Below, in pieces: positions 27,544 through 39,449 of a DNA stretch of 64,000 nt; position 1 is the stretch's first letter, and each line of letters opens with the position of its first letter. Made by a program: the position numbers and the translations under genes. Under the pieces are notes generated by a model. The model had not been told where the DNA came from and did no database searches. It worked only from the letters and a program-made list of their open reading frames with translations. Source of the stretch: Myxococcales bacterium (GTDB lineage: Bacteria > Myxococcota_A > UBA9160 > UBA4427); assembly GCA_012960035.1 (NCBI GenBank), contig DUBZ01000124.1, forward strand, positions 1-64,000, in the 5' to 3' direction.

Positions 27544-27993
27544 ATGTCGATCGTGAATCAGGTAAGTGACCAAATGAAAGACGCGATGAAGGCCAAGGAA
27601 AAAATTCGGCTCGCCGCGTTGCGGAGCATGCGCAGTCTTCTGCTAAACGAGATGAAGAAAGACAATTCGACCGACCTTTCCGACGAGGTTGCCGTGGGTT
27701 TGTTCCGGCGACTTGAAAAGCAGCGCCTTGAAAGCATCGACGCCTTTGAGGCGGCGGGCCGCACAGAACAAGTCGAAGCAGAACGCACCGAACTCGCAGT
27801 GATTCGCGAATTTCTTCCGCAGCTCGCCGACGAAGCGGCAACACGCAATATCGTCGAAGCCGCGATTGCGAGTAGCGGAGCCGCTGCAAAGGGCGATTTG
27901 GGCCGCGTGATGGGCGTGATCATGAAAGAGCACAAGGGCAAGGTTGACGGCACCCTTGCGCGAACCATCGCCGCCGAACTCTTGGGCGACTAA
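27544..27993 (+). CDS. yqeY: GatB/YqeY domain-containing protein
   Basis: A 149-residue two-domain helical protein with the YqeY signature: ISQ-like start IVNQVSDQMKDAMKAKEKIRLAALRSMRSLL, the middle segment EFLPQL and the tRNA-amidotransferase-tail-like end GDLGRVMGVIMKEHKGKVDGTLARTIAAELLG. The C-terminal fold is shared with GatB, which suggests RNA binding, but free YqeY has no agreed role. Start ATG 27544 has GGGGGTG upstream. The length is typical. It is followed by an unusually long gap with no gene. Confidence 0.88.
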   Translation: MSIVNQVSDQMKDAMKAKEKIRLAALRSMRSLLLNEMKKDNSTDLSDEVAVGLFRRLEKQRLESIDAFEAAGRTEQVEAERTELAVIREFLPQLADEAATRNIVEAAIASSGAAAKGDLGRVMGVIMKEHKGKVDGTLARTIAAELLGD

Positions 27994-28792
27994 TTCTTCG
28001 CGCGCCTATTTGAGCACGCACGCAACGCGACGGCTCAACATCAAACGCGCGGATTGATCACAGCGTCACCATCCCCCATCATTCATGCATGACGAGACGT
28101 GACAAGCCAAACAGCATCGCGAACCCACGTGCAATGCAACGCTTTGCGAGTTCAAGCGAAGGGGTGGCAGGCGTTGCCCCCGGATGGCTCTTACTGGGAA
28201 GGAAGGGCTTCCGGGGGCTGCCAACACCCTGCTGACGGTTAGAGAATACAATTCGTGGCGTGATTTATTCAAGTAAAAACATCAGTTCACGTCACGTTTT
28301 CTGAGGTTTTTTTCAAATGCGTACGCAACAAACTCGACAATTGTTGTTGCCTCTACTTTTTGTATCTCGACTCCCCGGAATGGGCAGCCGGTCTTTCAAA
28401 ATCCCACTAGATGAATTGACGGTGACAACATTCGCGGGGTCCGAAATTTTCGCATGCGCAATAGGCATGCAACTGAGTCATATAACACCCCGCCCATATT
28501 GGTGATTTCAGATTTCGAATGCGACGCCCTCGTGTTCGAAGCGGCGAAGCCCACAACCGTTGCAACGCGCTTGTTGCCAGATTCCGCGAAGGCCACCCGC
28601 CGCGCTCGAGTACATCTCACGGCATCACGGGCAGCGACTCGTCGCAACAATGACACGCAGGGCACACACCGGAAACCACGCCACAGCGGCCCACGCGGAG
28701 GCCTTCCGTAAGTACGGCACGCGAACCCGTGCGCGCGGCTCATCCGGCGTAGCCGGTGCGCTCGACGAACAGACGTCACCCATGTCGGGCTC
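27994..28792. other. 800-base gene-poor gap between convergent genes
   Basis: No open frame on either strand combines a start, a ribosome binding site and protein-like sequence. The left part holds a strong hairpin (28162-28229). The stretch 28230-28520 is AT-rich against GC-rich flanks and has a GGTTTTTTTC run near 28310, another hairpin GCAACAA/TTGTTGC (28325-28350) and two GCATGC palindromes (28452 and 28465). The change in composition suggests imported or decayed DNA, or a noncoding RNA locus. Confidence 0.6.
28162..28229. ncRNA. Strong imperfect hairpin, candidate structured RNA or terminator
   Basis: GCCCCCGGA (28176-28184) pairs perfectly with TCCGGGGGC (28210-28218). Outside it GGGTG (28162-28166) pairs with CACCC (28225-28229) and GCA with TGC across a small bulge. 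Both neighbouring genes point toward it, so it could end transcription, although no T-run is adjacent. It has no match to RNA families that I can recognise. Confidence 0.35.
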
Positions 28793-31111
28793 TTACGACC
28801 AACGCGACGACGCTTTCGCGCGTACATCAATACGTTTGCTCGTGACCGCCTTCGCGTCTCGGGCCTGTCGACGACCATGGGTTCGGCGCTCGAAACAATC
28901 GAGAATCGCATCGGGAATAAAACGGGTTCGCGGCGAATACATGTGCTTGTCGCCGTGACGGTGCTGTTGGTGCTTATAGAACCGCAGGGGATGCACGAGA
29001 TGGAGATGCTCTCGTGCCCTCGTCATCGCGACATAGAGCAAGCGCCGCTCTTCTTCGATCTGTTCGGGCTTGTCCGTCGCCATGTCGGACGGGATGCAAC
29101 CGTCCGCTGTATTGAGCACGAACACCACGTCCCATTCCTGTCCCTTCGCCGAATGAATGGTCGAAAGGATCAAGTAGTCCTCGTCGAGCCGCGGGGGGCC
29201 GGCGTAATCGCCGGTGGCCGACGGCGGGTCCAGGGTGAGTTCCGTTAGGAAGCGCTCGCGAGACGGATACTCGCCAGAGATTTGCTCGAGTTGTTCCAAG
29301 TCGCCCCCCCGCACGTGGGCAGCGTCGTAGATGCGCTGCAAATGCGGCGTATACCATTCGCGCACCATCGCGAGCTGGGCGCTCCAGTCGGTCTTGCTAC
29401 TTCGAAGGCCAACCATCAAGGCACTGAGTTTTGGCCAGTCGGCGATCGCGGCGTTCGGAACGGCAACCTTGTGCAGCTCGGTGAAATTGAATTCGTTCTT
29501 CTCGTGGGTTTCCACAATGTTGCGCGCGTGAGCGGGCCCTACGCCGGGAAGCAGCTGAACGAGCCGAAAGGCCGCAAGCGCATCGGTTGGGTTCTCGGCC
29601 CAACGCAAGGCACAGATCACGTCCTTCACGTGGGCTGACTCGAGAAATTTAAGCCCGCCGAACTTCACGAATGGGATGTTGCGCCGCCCCAACTCCACTT
29701 CGAGCGCGTCACTGTGGTGCGACGTTCGAAGCAAAACGGCTTGCTGCTGCAAGGGAATGCCCTCTTCCCTGTGAGCAAGGATTTGCTCCACCACATATTC
29801 CACCTGACACGCTTCGTCTTCGACCGTTACGAGCCTTGGCTTTTGCGCCGACGGGCGGTCCGAAAAAAGGTTCTTCGTGAAGCGTTCGGCTGCGCCCTCA
29901 ATGACGGCGTTACAAGCGTCGAGAATGGGTTGAGTCGAGCGGTAGTTCTGTTCGAGGGTGAGTACCTCGGCGCGACGTTCGAACTGATTTGGAAAATCGA
30001 GAATGTTGCGGACGTCTGCGGCACGGAAGCTGTAGATCGACTGTGCGTCGTCGCCGACAACAGTAAGCCCGCTTCCGCCCGGCCTTAGACGATGCAGGAT
30101 GCGGGCCTGCAGTGCGTTCGTGTCCTGAAACTCGTCTACCAACACGTGATCGAAACGCTCGGCAACCAGGCGAGCCAGTTCCGGCTCCTCCATCAAATAC
30201 GACCAGTAAAGAAGCAGATCGTCGTAGTCGAGCACGTTGTGTTTTTCCTTGGCGGAAACGTACGCGCCGAACAGTGTCGAAAGCTCATCCGCCCAATCTC
30301 CGCACCAGGGAAACGCGCGCTCGAGTGCTTGTTCGATTTCGCATTGTGCATTGATGACGTGGGAATAAATCGAGAGGCACGTCGACTTCTTGGGAAAGCG
30401 CGTTTTGCGCTTGGCGAGTCCAAGCTCATTGCGCATTAAGTTCATCAAGTCAGCGGAATCGGAACGGTCGAGCAACGTAAACGACGGGTCGAGGGACAAC
30501 GACTGCGCGTGAATGCGCAGCAATCGATTGGCGACCGCGTGGAAGGTTCCAGACCAATGCAGCTCCGCGGGTCGACCCCCGCGCGAATCGCCCTTTTGCA
30601 CCACTTCGGTGCGCTGGGCGTCGCAGATTCGCCGCGCGCGCCGGGTCATTTCGGCGGCGGCACGACGTGTAAACGTCAGCAACAAGATGCGTTCGGGAGC
30701 GACGCCGCCCACGATCAAATGAGCGACACGATGAGCCAACGTATTCGTCTTGCCGGAACCGGCCCCGGCAATGATGAGCAGCGCGGGGTCGGGGGTCGAA
30801 GCGGGTATAGGGGTCGAAGCGGAAGAACCGGCTGCGACGGCGACCGCTGAGTCTGCGACCACGCCCCCGCCTGAATCGGCGGGCCCGGTGCGCAGCGGAT
30901 ACTGCGCGGCGCGGAGCTGCGCGGGGTTCAACGCGTCGAGCCCGCTTGATTCAGGCGCTTCAGACGGCGTAGGCGAAGTCGACACAGCGGGCGGGCGGGC
31001 GGGTGCGCTTTGTGCACTTTGTGCACTTTGTTTAGACGGCTCGGACGAATCAAAGCGGAGACTCGCCTGTGGACTCGCTTTGGGGTTCTGGGTACGGACG
31101 CGGGTAGTCAA
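28793..31111 (-). CDS. UvrD/Rep-type ATP-dependent DNA helicase
   Basis: A 772-residue SF1A helicase. Motif I (Walker A) is IIAGAGSGKTNT, Ia follows with LLLTFTRRAAAEMTRR, motif II is VDEFQDTN, motif III VVGDDAQSIYSFRAAD, and motif V/VI LSTIHSAKGQEWDVVFV and RRLLYVAMTRAREHL. It unwinds DNA 3' to 5' in repair or replication restart. The N-terminal 100 residues are disordered, alanine/serine-rich and include a KQSAQSAQSA repeat. The start is uncertain: TTG 31111 has GAGG eight bases upstream, whereas longer forms overlap the divergent YciI gene. The C-terminus is shorter than in PcrA. Confidence 0.85.
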   Translation of the reverse strand: MTTRVRTQNPKASPQASLRFDSSEPSKQSAQSAQSAPARPPAVSTSPTPSEAPESSGLDALNPAQLRAAQYPLRTGPADSGGGVVADSAVAVAAGSSASTPIPASTPDPALLIIAGAGSGKTNTLAHRVAHLIVGGVAPERILLLTFTRRAAAEMTRRARRICDAQRTEVVQKGDSRGGRPAELHWSGTFHAVANRLLRIHAQSLSLDPSFTLLDRSDSADLMNLMRNELGLAKRKTRFPKKSTCLSIYSHVINAQCEIEQALERAFPWCGDWADELSTLFGAYVSAKEKHNVLDYDDLLLYWSYLMEEPELARLVAERFDHVLVDEFQDTNALQARILHRLRPGGSGLTVVGDDAQSIYSFRAADVRNILDFPNQFERRAEVLTLEQNYRSTQPILDACNAVIEGAAERFTKNLFSDRPSAQKPRLVTVEDEACQVEYVVEQILAHREEGIPLQQQAVLLRTSHHSDALEVELGRRNIPFVKFGGLKFLESAHVKDVICALRWAENPTDALAAFRLVQLLPGVGPAHARNIVETHEKNEFNFTELHKVAVPNAAIADWPKLSALMVGLRSSKTDWSAQLAMVREWYTPHLQRIYDAAHVRGGDLEQLEQISGEYPSRERFLTELTLDPPSATGDYAGPPRLDEDYLILSTIHSAKGQEWDVVFVLNTADGCIPSDMATDKPEQIEEERRLLYVAMTRAREHLHLVHPLRFYKHQQHRHGDKHMYSPRTRFIPDAILDCFERRTHGRRQARDAKAVTSKRIDVRAKASSRWS

Positions 31112-31269
31112 TTTGGGGACCTCAAGGGGAGCATACCGATCGTTAGCGAAAATAAGACGAAAACGCCCGTCGAGGAAGGCCGTAACGGCCCCTGCGCTGG
31201 GCGGCGGCTGCGATACGCTCCGCCGCTCCGCAGCGACGGCTGCCCAAACTTCAACCGCTGGAGGCAGCC

Positions 31270-31557
31270 ATGCCGCTCTACGTTTATCGAGGTCGCGACT
31301 CAGACCAGGGTCTCGCACTCCGCAAATTGCACAGGGACAAGCACATCGCCCACCTTTCCCCCCTCGACGACGCCGGACGCGTTCAGTTCGCTGGCCCGCT
31401 TCTCGACGCAGATCAAAACCCGTGTGGTAGCTTGATCGTCTTCGAAGCCGATACGCTGGAAGCCGCCCGTGCCGTTGCGGAAGCCGATCCGTACCTGACC
31501 CACGGAATTTTTTCCGACGTCGAGGTCTTCGAGACGAAGAAGGTCTTCCCGGGCTGA
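31270..31557 (+). CDS. YciI family protein
   Basis: A 95-residue ferredoxin-like-fold protein. Conserved YciI residues are visible: RDKHIAHL with the putative active-site histidine, GRVQFAGPLLD, GSLIVFEADTLEAARAVAEADPYLTHGIFSDVEV. Members resemble muconolactone isomerase and some are dehalogenase-like, but the role here is unknown. The ribosome binding site GGAGG lies five bases before ATG 31270. The protein has the expected length and seems complete. It is divergent from the helicase and ends close to the converging hemJ gene. Confidence 0.85.
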   Translation: MPLYVYRGRDSDQGLALRKLHRDKHIAHLSPLDDAGRVQFAGPLLDADQNPCGSLIVFEADTLEAARAVAEADPYLTHGIFSDVEVFETKKVFPG

Positions 31558-31590
31558 GCGACGCGGTGTCGCCTGCCGTATTGCGGGCTC

Positions 31591-32049
31591 CTAGACGGGC
31601 CGAACGATGATCAAGATGACGATCCCGACCATGAGCAGTGTCGGGACCTCGTTCACGATCCGGTAAAAGCGCTGGGGTCGCGTGTTTCGGTCCTCTTCAA
31701 ACTCGCGTCGCCAGCGCAGCATCATGAGGTGCACGCCCAGCAGCGCAAATACAAACAAGAGTTTGATGTGCATAAAGCTTCCGGCGCCCATCAAACCCGG
31801 GTTGATCGCCAGCATCGCGAACCCGGCGATGAAACTCACGATCATCGCCGGCGTCATGATCGCGTGGGCGAGCCGTCGCTCCATCAGTTTAAAGGTCTCG
31901 CTCTGGGTCGAGCCCGGCTCAGCGGTCGCGTGGTAGACGAACAAGCGCGGCAAGTAGAGCAGCCCTGCCATCCATGAGATCACGGCGATGACATGAATCG
32001 CCTTGATCCAAAGGTAGTAAGCCCCGAATGAGCTGGCCGCGCTTTCCAT
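31591..32049 (-). CDS. hemJ: Protoporphyrinogen oxidase HemJ-type
   Basis: A 152-residue membrane protein with four hydrophobic helices. It shows the HemJ signature: YYLWIKAIHVIAVISWMAGLLYLPRLFVYH with the conserved histidine and arginine, MERRLAHAIMTPAM, and MHIKLLFVFALLGVHLMMLRWRREF. HemJ oxidises protoporphyrinogen IX in the membrane in many bacteria that lack HemG or HemY; it binds heme b. ATG 32049 has GGAGAAG upstream and is preferred over 32148. The presence of multiheme cytochromes in the window fits the need for heme. The C-terminal RFYRIVNEVPTLLMVGIVILIIVRP is complete. Confidence 0.88.
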   Translation of the reverse strand: MESAASSFGAYYLWIKAIHVIAVISWMAGLLYLPRLFVYHATAEPGSTQSETFKLMERRLAHAIMTPAMIVSFIAGFAMLAINPGLMGAGSFMHIKLLFVFALLGVHLMMLRWRREFEEDRNTRPQRFYRIVNEVPTLLMVGIVILIIVRPV

Positions 32050-32130
32050 CGATTCGTCTTCTCCATCGGGCGCAATCCGCGCCGGGCGTCCTCCCGCGGG
32101 ACCGCGCGCGAGTCTAGCCGGAATCACAGC

Positions 32131-32145
32131 TTCGCGTGTCGCGAA
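32131..32145. promoter_or_regulatory. Perfect palindrome upstream of purL and hemJ
   Basis: TTCGCG-TGT-CGCGAA is a perfect six-base inverted repeat in the divergent spacer between hemJ and purL. Its place and symmetry suit an operator. It does not match the E. coli PurR box (ACGCAAACGTTTGCGT), so the regulator is unknown. A TAAAAT box near 32172 could be the -10 of purL. Confidence 0.3.
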
Positions 32146-32239
32146 CACTGGTGATGCGAACAGAAGCCTCTAAAATAGCCGCTCACCCACAGTCCAGATT
32201 GTTCCTCGGTTCTCCCAGCCGAGACGCATGGGAGTCAGA

Positions 32240-35200
32240 ATGCTCCATTTGCGCGGTGCCCCCGCTCTTTCTAAAGCGCGTTTAAGCGCTCTCGAAGAGC
32301 AAATCCGCTCTCACCAATTCCAAGCCGGCCGCGATTCCACCGAAGCTGGCGACGCCGTCACGATTGCCACCGAATTCGTTCACTTCGTTGATAAAAGCGA
32401 ACCGCTAAGCGAAGAAGAACGCCACGTTCTCGAACGCTTGCTCGAGTACGGACCCAAGCGCGACGAGAACGACGCAACCGAGACGACCCGCGAAACCGGT
32501 CAGCTGTTGTTGATCGCACCTCGCGTCGGAACGATTTCACCGTGGTCGTCGAAGGCCACCGAGATCGCACACATCTGCGGGCTCACCAAAATACGGCGAC
32601 TCGAACGCGGCATCGCGTACTGGGTCGCTGGCGACGTGGTCGACGCCGCAAAGGAAGTCGCGCCCTTCTTGCACGATCGCATGACCCAGACGGTCTTTCG
32701 TCGCTTCGACGAAGCAGACGCACTTTTCGGTCGCGCTGAACCCGCGCCCTTCCGCACCGTGGACGTGCTCGTTGGTGGACACGATGCGTTGTCCCGCGCC
32801 GACCGGGAACTCGGCCTCGCCCTCGCAGAAGATGAAATCGACTACCTCGTCGAAAATTTTCGCGCGATCGGTCGCGACCCGAGCGACATCGAACTGATGA
32901 TGTTCGCCCAGGCAAACTCGGAACACTGCCGACATAAAATTTTCAATGCCGACTACAGCCTGGACGGCCAAGCTCAGGACAAGTCGCTCTTCGCAATGAT
33001 CCGCAACACCCACGCGATCTCACCCGACGGTGTCCTGTCCGCCTATTCCGACAACTGCGCGGTCGTGTCCGGAAGCGAAGGCGGCCGTTTCTTCGCGGAC
33101 CCGGGAAGCAACGTCTACGCCGCTCACGAAGAACCGATCTTGATCTTGATGAAGGTCGAAACGCACAACCACCCGACTGCAATTTCGCCCTTTCCCGGAG
33201 CTGCCACTGGATCCGGTGGCGAAATTCGCGACGAAGGCGCAACCGGTCGCGGCGCAAAGCCGAAGGCGGGACTTACCGGCTATTCGGTTTCGAACTTGAA
33301 GTTGCCCGGCGCCACCGAGCCCTGGGAAACCGACTTCGGCAAACCAGACCGCATCGTTTCTGCCCTCGACATCATGCTCGAAGGGCCGATCGGGGGCGCC
33401 GCGTTCAACAATGAATTCGGCCGGCCCAATATCTGCGGCTACTTCCGCACGTTTGAACAACAAGTTCAAGGCGCGGAAGGCCCCGAAGTGCGCGGCTACC
33501 ACAAGCCCATCATGCTCGCGGGCGGCATGGGGAATATTCGTGCGGGGCATGTCGACAAGCTGCCCATTCCGGCGGGCACTCAAATCGTTGTCCTCGGTGG
33601 GCCGGCGATGTTGATCGGCCTTGGCGGTGGCGCGGCTTCGTCGATGGCGTCGGGTTCGAGTCACGAAGACCTCGACTTCGCCTCGGTGCAGCGCGAGAAC
33701 CCCGAGATGGAGCGACGCTGCCAGGAAGTGATCGACCGCTGCTGGGCGCGCGGAGACGACAATCCGGTGCTTTCCATTCACGACGTCGGGGCCGGCGGCC
33801 TCTCCAACGCGCTACCCGAACTGGTTTACGACGGTGGCAGTGGTGCGCACTTCGAGCTGCGCAAAGTACCCAATGCCGAACCCGGCATGAGCCCTCTCGA
33901 GCTTTGGTGCAACGAAAGCCAAGAACGCTACGTGCTCGCGATCGACGCCGATCGCATTGCCGGCTTCGAAGCGATCTGCGCCCGTGAGCGCTGCCCCTAT
34001 GCGGTTGTTGGTGAAGCCACCGCTGCCGCGGACCTGCGCGTCACGGATTCCCACTTCGACAATACGCCGATCGACATCCCTCTTTCTGTTTTGCTCGGCA
34101 AGCCACCGCGCATGCAGCGCGATGCGCATCGCGTCGCCATTGAACAAGCGCCGCTTGCACTCGACGGCATCGACATGCAAGAAGCCGCCCATCGCGTGCT
34201 GCGCTTGCCGACCGTTGGGGATAAGACGTTCCTCGTGACCATCGGCGACCGCACGGTGACGGGCTTGATCTGTCGAGATCAAATGGTCGGTCGCTACCAA
34301 GTGCCGGTAGCCGACGCCGGAGTCACGGCGAGCAGTTTTAACTCATTTTCCGGCGAGGCGATGGCGATCGGCGAGCGAACCCCGGTTGCTCTTCTCAATG
34401 CGGCCGCGTCGGCCCGCATGGCGGTTGGCGAAGCCATCACCAACATTGCTTCGGCCGCAATCGAAGAAATTGGAAACATCAAACTGTCGGCAAACTGGAT
34501 GGCCCCCGCCGGCCACCCCGGCGAAGACGCCAACCTCTACGACGCCGTTTACGCGGTCGGGATGGAGCTCTGCCCCGCGCTCGGCATTGCGATCCCGGTC
34601 GGCAAAGACTCGATGTCGATGAAGAGCGTTTGGGACCAGGCCGGGGTGAAACGAAGTGTCACGTCGCCGCTCAGCTTGATCATTAGCGCTTTCGCAAGTG
34701 TGACCGACATCCGAAAGTCACTGACGCCAGAACTGCAGGCTGTCGACGAACCGACGGTCTTGGTTTTGATCGACCTGGGAGCCGGCAAGAATCGACTCGG
34801 GGCTTCGTCGCTCGCCCAGGTCTACGAACAGATCGGAACGGACGCACCGGACGTCGACGACCCGGCAACGTTGCGCGCATTCTTTCAAGCCATTCAAACC
34901 CTCAACGCAGACGACAAGCTTCTCGCTTATCACGACCGCTCTGATGGTGGGTTGCTGGCGACCGTATGCGAAATGGCCTTCGCCGGAGGCACTGGCATTT
35001 CGATTGACGTCGAACCGCTGTCCGCGACCGACGCGACTGCGGCACTCTTCAGCGAAGAACTCGGTGCCGTCGTCCAGATCAAATCCGCAGATCAAGGCGC
35101 CGTGTTCGCCACACTTGAACAGTTCGGGCTGGCGGCACGAAGCCACGTCGTCGGTGGTTTACGAGACGACGACACGATCCACATCGTATCTGGAAGCGAG

Positions 35201-36172
35201 GCGCTCTTGTCCGAGTCGCGCTTCGCACTTCGCGATCAGTGGTCGTCGACGACACGCGAAATGCAGAGACTGCGCGACGACTCGACTTCGGCCGAAGAAG
35301 AACACGCGCTTCGCATCGACCCGCAGAACCCAGGTCTACGCCCGGTTGTTCCGTTCGATGCTAACGAAGACATTGCGGCGCCGTTCATTGCGAGATCGGC
35401 GCGCCCTCGGCTTGCGGTACTTCGCGAGCAAGGCGTCAACGGACAAATCGAAATGGCGGCGGCCTTCGATCGCGCGGGCTTCGAGTGCGTCGACGTCCAT
35501 ATGAGCGACATCCAGAGCGGTGACACCACCCTCGATGGCTTCCGGGGCCTCGTCGCCTGCGGAGGGTTCTCGTATGGCGACGTACTGGGGGCCGGCGAAG
35601 GTTGGGCGAAGTCGATCTTGTTCAACGATCGCGCCCGGGACCAGCTCGCGAGTTACTTCGAACGCCCAGACACTTTTTCCCTCGGTGTGTGTAACGGGTG
35701 TCAGGCGCTTTCGAATTTGCGCGACCTCATCCCCGGCGCGTCCAGCTGGCCACGCTTCGTCCGCAACCGTTCAGAGCAGTTCGAGTCCCGGCTCGCGATG
35801 GTGGAGATCGAAGCCAGCCCGTCGATCCTGCTCCGCGACATGGTGGGCGCGCGCCTTCCGATCGCCGTCGCACACGGTGAGGGACGCGCCGAAGTCGAAA
35901 CCCAGCAGATCGCGGAACTCGAAGCGGCCAACCTCGTGGCGGGCCGCTTTGTGGATGCCGCGGGCAACCGGGCCACAAACTATCCGGAAAACCCAAATGG
36001 CTCTCCCGAAGGCATCACCGCGCTCACGAGCCAGGACGGGCGCGTGACGATCATGATGCCCCACCCCGAACGCGTATTTCGCACGGTGCAGTACTCTTGG
36101 CACCCGCAGAGCTGGCAAGACGACGCGCCCTGGATGCGGTTGTTCCGGAACGCGCGAGTGTGGGTTGGGTAG
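32240..36172 (+). CDS. purL: Phosphoribosylformylglycinamidine synthase (single chain)
   Basis: A 1310-residue PurL of the large, single-chain type. It converts FGAR, glutamine and ATP to FGAM in purine synthesis. The N-terminal PurS-like domain begins [16 protein letters not shown]. The FGAM-synthase core has [54 protein letters not shown] and later GKDSMSM. The C-terminal class-I glutaminase contains the nucleophile in [12 protein letters not shown] and the histidine in [13 protein letters not shown] 32240 is preferred over 32228 because GGGAG lies five bases before it. The next gene on the strand is purB, so the two may form an operon. Confidence 0.95.
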   Translation: MLHLRGAPALSKARLSALEEQIRSHQFQAGRDSTEAGDAVTIATEFVHFVDKSEPLSEEERHVLERLLEYGPKRDENDATETTRETGQLLLIAPRVGTISPWSSKATEIAHICGLTKIRRLERGIAYWVAGDVVDAAKEVAPFLHDRMTQTVFRRFDEADALFGRAEPAPFRTVDVLVGGHDALSRADRELGLALAEDEIDYLVENFRAIGRDPSDIELMMFAQANSEHCRHKIFNADYSLDGQAQDKSLFAMIRNTHAISPDGVLSAYSDNCAVVSGSEGGRFFADPGSNVYAAHEEPILILMKVETHNHPTAISPFPGAATGSGGEIRDEGATGRGAKPKAGLTGYSVSNLKLPGATEPWETDFGKPDRIVSALDIMLEGPIGGAAFNNEFGRPNICGYFRTFEQQVQGAEGPEVRGYHKPIMLAGGMGNIRAGHVDKLPIPAGTQIVVLGGPAMLIGLGGGAASSMASGSSHEDLDFASVQRENPEMERRCQEVIDRCWARGDDNPVLSIHDVGAGGLSNALPELVYDGGSGAHFELRKVPNAEPGMSPLELWCNESQERYVLAIDADRIAGFEAICARERCPYAVVGEATAAADLRVTDSHFDNTPIDIPLSVLLGKPPRMQRDAHRVAIEQAPLALDGIDMQEAAHRVLRLPTVGDKTFLVTIGDRTVTGLICRDQMVGRYQVPVADAGVTASSFNSFSGEAMAIGERTPVALLNAAASARMAVGEAITNIASAAIEEIGNIKLSANWMAPAGHPGEDANLYDAVYAVGMELCPALGIAIPVGKDSMSMKSVWDQAGVKRSVTSPLSLIISAFASVTDIRKSLTPELQAVDEPTVLVLIDLGAGKNRLGASSLAQVYEQIGTDAPDVDDPATLRAFFQAIQTLNADDKLLAYHDRSDGGLLATVCEMAFAGGTGISIDVEPLSATDATAALFSEELGAVVQIKSADQGAVFATLEQFGLAARSHVVGGLRDDDTIHIVSGSEALLSESRFALRDQWSSTTREMQRLRDDSTSAEEEHALRIDPQNPGLRPVVPFDANEDIAAPFIARSARPRLAVLREQGVNGQIEMAAAFDRAGFECVDVHMSDIQSGDTTLDGFRGLVACGGFSYGDVLGAGEGWAKSILFNDRARDQLASYFERPDTFSLGVCNGCQALSNLRDLIPGASSWPRFVRNRSEQFESRLAMVEIEASPSILLRDMVGARLPIAVAHGEGRAEVETQQIAELEAANLVAGRFVDAAGNRATNYPENPNGSPEGITALTSQDGRVTIMMPHPERVFRTVQYSWHPQSWQDDAPWMRLFRNARVWVG

Positions 36173-36194
36173 ACGTGTTCGGTAGACGGCTTAG

Positions 36195-37709
<1,515 letters not shown>

Positions 37710-37768
37710 TTTGCGCCGCGGTCGCAACCCGCGATAGGACCACCACCCAGCACGGAGGTACAGCGCAC

Positions 37769-38197
37769 GTGAATCCCACCGCAGAAAAATTTGGCTATCC
37801 CGATTCTGTCGTTGCGAGTTTCGAGCACTGGCACGTCTTGGTCCGTCCTGCCCAACCCACAATCGGCAGTCTGGTACTCGTGTGCAGCGACCCGGTGGGA
37901 TCGTTCGGCGAGATCAGCCCTGAAGCGAGCATTGAACTTCAACAGGCGACCGCGGCAATCGAACGTGTGCTCGGCGAGATGTTTGCGTTCGACAAGATCA
38001 ACTACTTGATGTTGATGATGGTTGACCCTGACGTGCACTTTCACGTGCTGCCGCGCTACGCCGAAAACCGAGACTACGCGGGAAGCACGTTCGCAGACGG
38101 GAACTGGCCGGGCCCGCCAGACATCACGGCCGCCAACGACTTTCCCGCAGCGGTGAAGCAACAGTTGATTTCAGATCTGCGCGAGCGCTTCGCGTAA
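37769..38197 (+). CDS. HIT-family protein
   Basis: A 142-residue histidine-triad-fold protein. It has the N-terminal HWHVLVRPAQPTIGSLVLV, the central FDKINYLMLMMVDPDVHFHVLPRY, where HFH is the triad-like motif (one histidine of the classical HxHxH pattern is replaced), and a short C-terminal helix. HIT proteins hydrolyse or transfer nucleotidyl groups; Ap4A or AMP-amide cleavage is possible but not shown here. GTG 37769 is preceded by GGAGGT. It lies 59 bases after purB and could be co-transcribed. Confidence 0.8.
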   Translation: MNPTAEKFGYPDSVVASFEHWHVLVRPAQPTIGSLVLVCSDPVGSFGEISPEASIELQQATAAIERVLGEMFAFDKINYLMLMMVDPDVHFHVLPRYAENRDYAGSTFADGNWPGPPDITAANDFPAAVKQQLISDLRERFA

Positions 38198-38207
38198 GCG
38201 ACGCAAG

Positions 38208-39449
38208 ATGTCTCCGACGCAAAAGCCACCCCAGCACTCGGCCAACCACGCGGGCGACAACTCTCACAACGCAGACAGATCGAAGCGGGTCCCCACCGTC
38301 ATCGGTGTTGTGGCACTTGTCGCGAGCCTGCCCTTCGCCGCGGTTGCGTTCATGACCGCCACAGGCATCGGCCTCGACCAGAACCTCACGATTCAGCTCG
38401 CGGTGGTTGGCGCCGTTTCGATCGTTGTGGTTCCAGGGTTCGGCATCGGCTCACTTCTTGGTGGAAGCGCCTTCGCGCACGGCACGTCACTTGCTCTCTG
38501 GTCGCTCGTCGTGCTCAGCGCCCTGCCTGGATACTTCCCGGGGCAGCGCGACACCGCGGTTCACATCGGCGTCACCCACTTCACCGGCTCCTTCCCCGAA
38601 AAAGTGCAGACGGCAGCCAGAGACCAAGCGCTTTCATGGGTGGCCAAGCTGGGAGTCGATCGCAAACCGATCCATCGCGCACTGTCGAACACCGACGGCC
38701 CCCCTTTCGACTTGCCACCCGACGCGCTCGCGAGCGACGGAGCACGCCGCGACGAACCCGACACGACGTGGATCCCGTACACGGGCAAAGGTCAATCTCT
38801 TTTGATCCCCGCCCACATCGACGGTGCCAACTTCGGCGAAGAGCTCCAGTTCGTGTTCGATACCGGTGCCACCCTCACCACGCTTTCCCAACGCGCGCTC
38901 GAAGTTGTCGACATCCCGATTCCGGACGACTCCCCCACGGTGGTGCTGCGAACCGCGTCGGGCGAACTCGAAGCAAAGCTCGTCTTGGTCGAAGCACTCT
39001 GGTTGAAAGACGAACTGGTCGAATGGGTCACCGTTGCAGTCTGCGAATATTGTTCGAGCGAAACGACGGACGGGCTTTTGGGCCTCAACGTGTCGAGTCA
39101 CTATCGCGTATCGATCGACCACGAAAACGAAGAAATCGAATTTGTACCGCGGCGCGGACGCCGCAACCGCAAGCTCGACATCCAACCATGGCTCGAACTG
39201 AACACCGTGCTTACGCGGTGGGACGACGGTCGACTCGAACTCACCGTTGCGGCCGACAATCGCGCACGCCAAGGCATCAAGAGCAGTGTTCTCGAAGTCA
39301 GGTGTGCAAATGAAAACTTCAGTGTTCGCCTGGACCCCATCCCGGCTCACGGACACCTCGAACAACCCACATCGCTTCCATGGGGTACGGACTGCGAACG
39401 CTTCGAAGTTCAACTGATCGCGGCGGCCTGGGAACTCGACCCGAGTTAG
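38208..39449 (+). CDS. Membrane-associated retropepsin-like aspartic protease
   Basis: A 413-residue protein. Residues 25-115 contain three likely transmembrane helices. After a linker comes a retroviral-type aspartyl protease domain with the active-site motif FVFDTGATLTTLS, the flap region and the end motif TDGLLGLNVSSHYRVSIDHENEEIEF (residues about 195-310). A charged beta-rich tail follows. Proteases of this fold act as dimers, so the protein probably forms a homodimer on the periplasmic face. The start ATG 38208 lies ten bases after the HIT gene stop. Substrate unknown. Confidence 0.8.
   Translation: MSPTQKPPQHSANHAGDNSHNADRSKRVPTVIGVVALVASLPFAAVAFMTATGIGLDQNLTIQLAVVGAVSIVVVPGFGIGSLLGGSAFAHGTSLALWSLVVLSALPGYFPGQRDTAVHIGVTHFTGSFPEKVQTAARDQALSWVAKLGVDRKPIHRALSNTDGPPFDLPPDALASDGARRDEPDTTWIPYTGKGQSLLIPAHIDGANFGEELQFVFDTGATLTTLSQRALEVVDIPIPDDSPTVVLRTASGELEAKLVLVEALWLKDELVEWVTVAVCEYCSSETTDGLLGLNVSSHYRVSIDHENEEIEFVPRRGRRNRKLDIQPWLELNTVLTRWDDGRLELTVAADNRARQGIKSSVLEVRCANENFSVRLDPIPAHGHLEQPTSLPWGTDCERFEVQLIAAAWELDPS

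Noticed and set aside
26692-27573. Longer version of the NTF2-like gene to 27573
   Set aside because: The added 118 residues are low complexity, include translated 11-base repeats and overlap the yqeY leader.
28454-28711. 85-codon frame in the 800-base gap
   Set aside because: No Shine-Dalgarno, and the sequence shows no fold-like pattern.
31112-31318. Longer N-terminus of the helicase
   Set aside because: It would overlap the YciI gene start and has no ribosome binding site.
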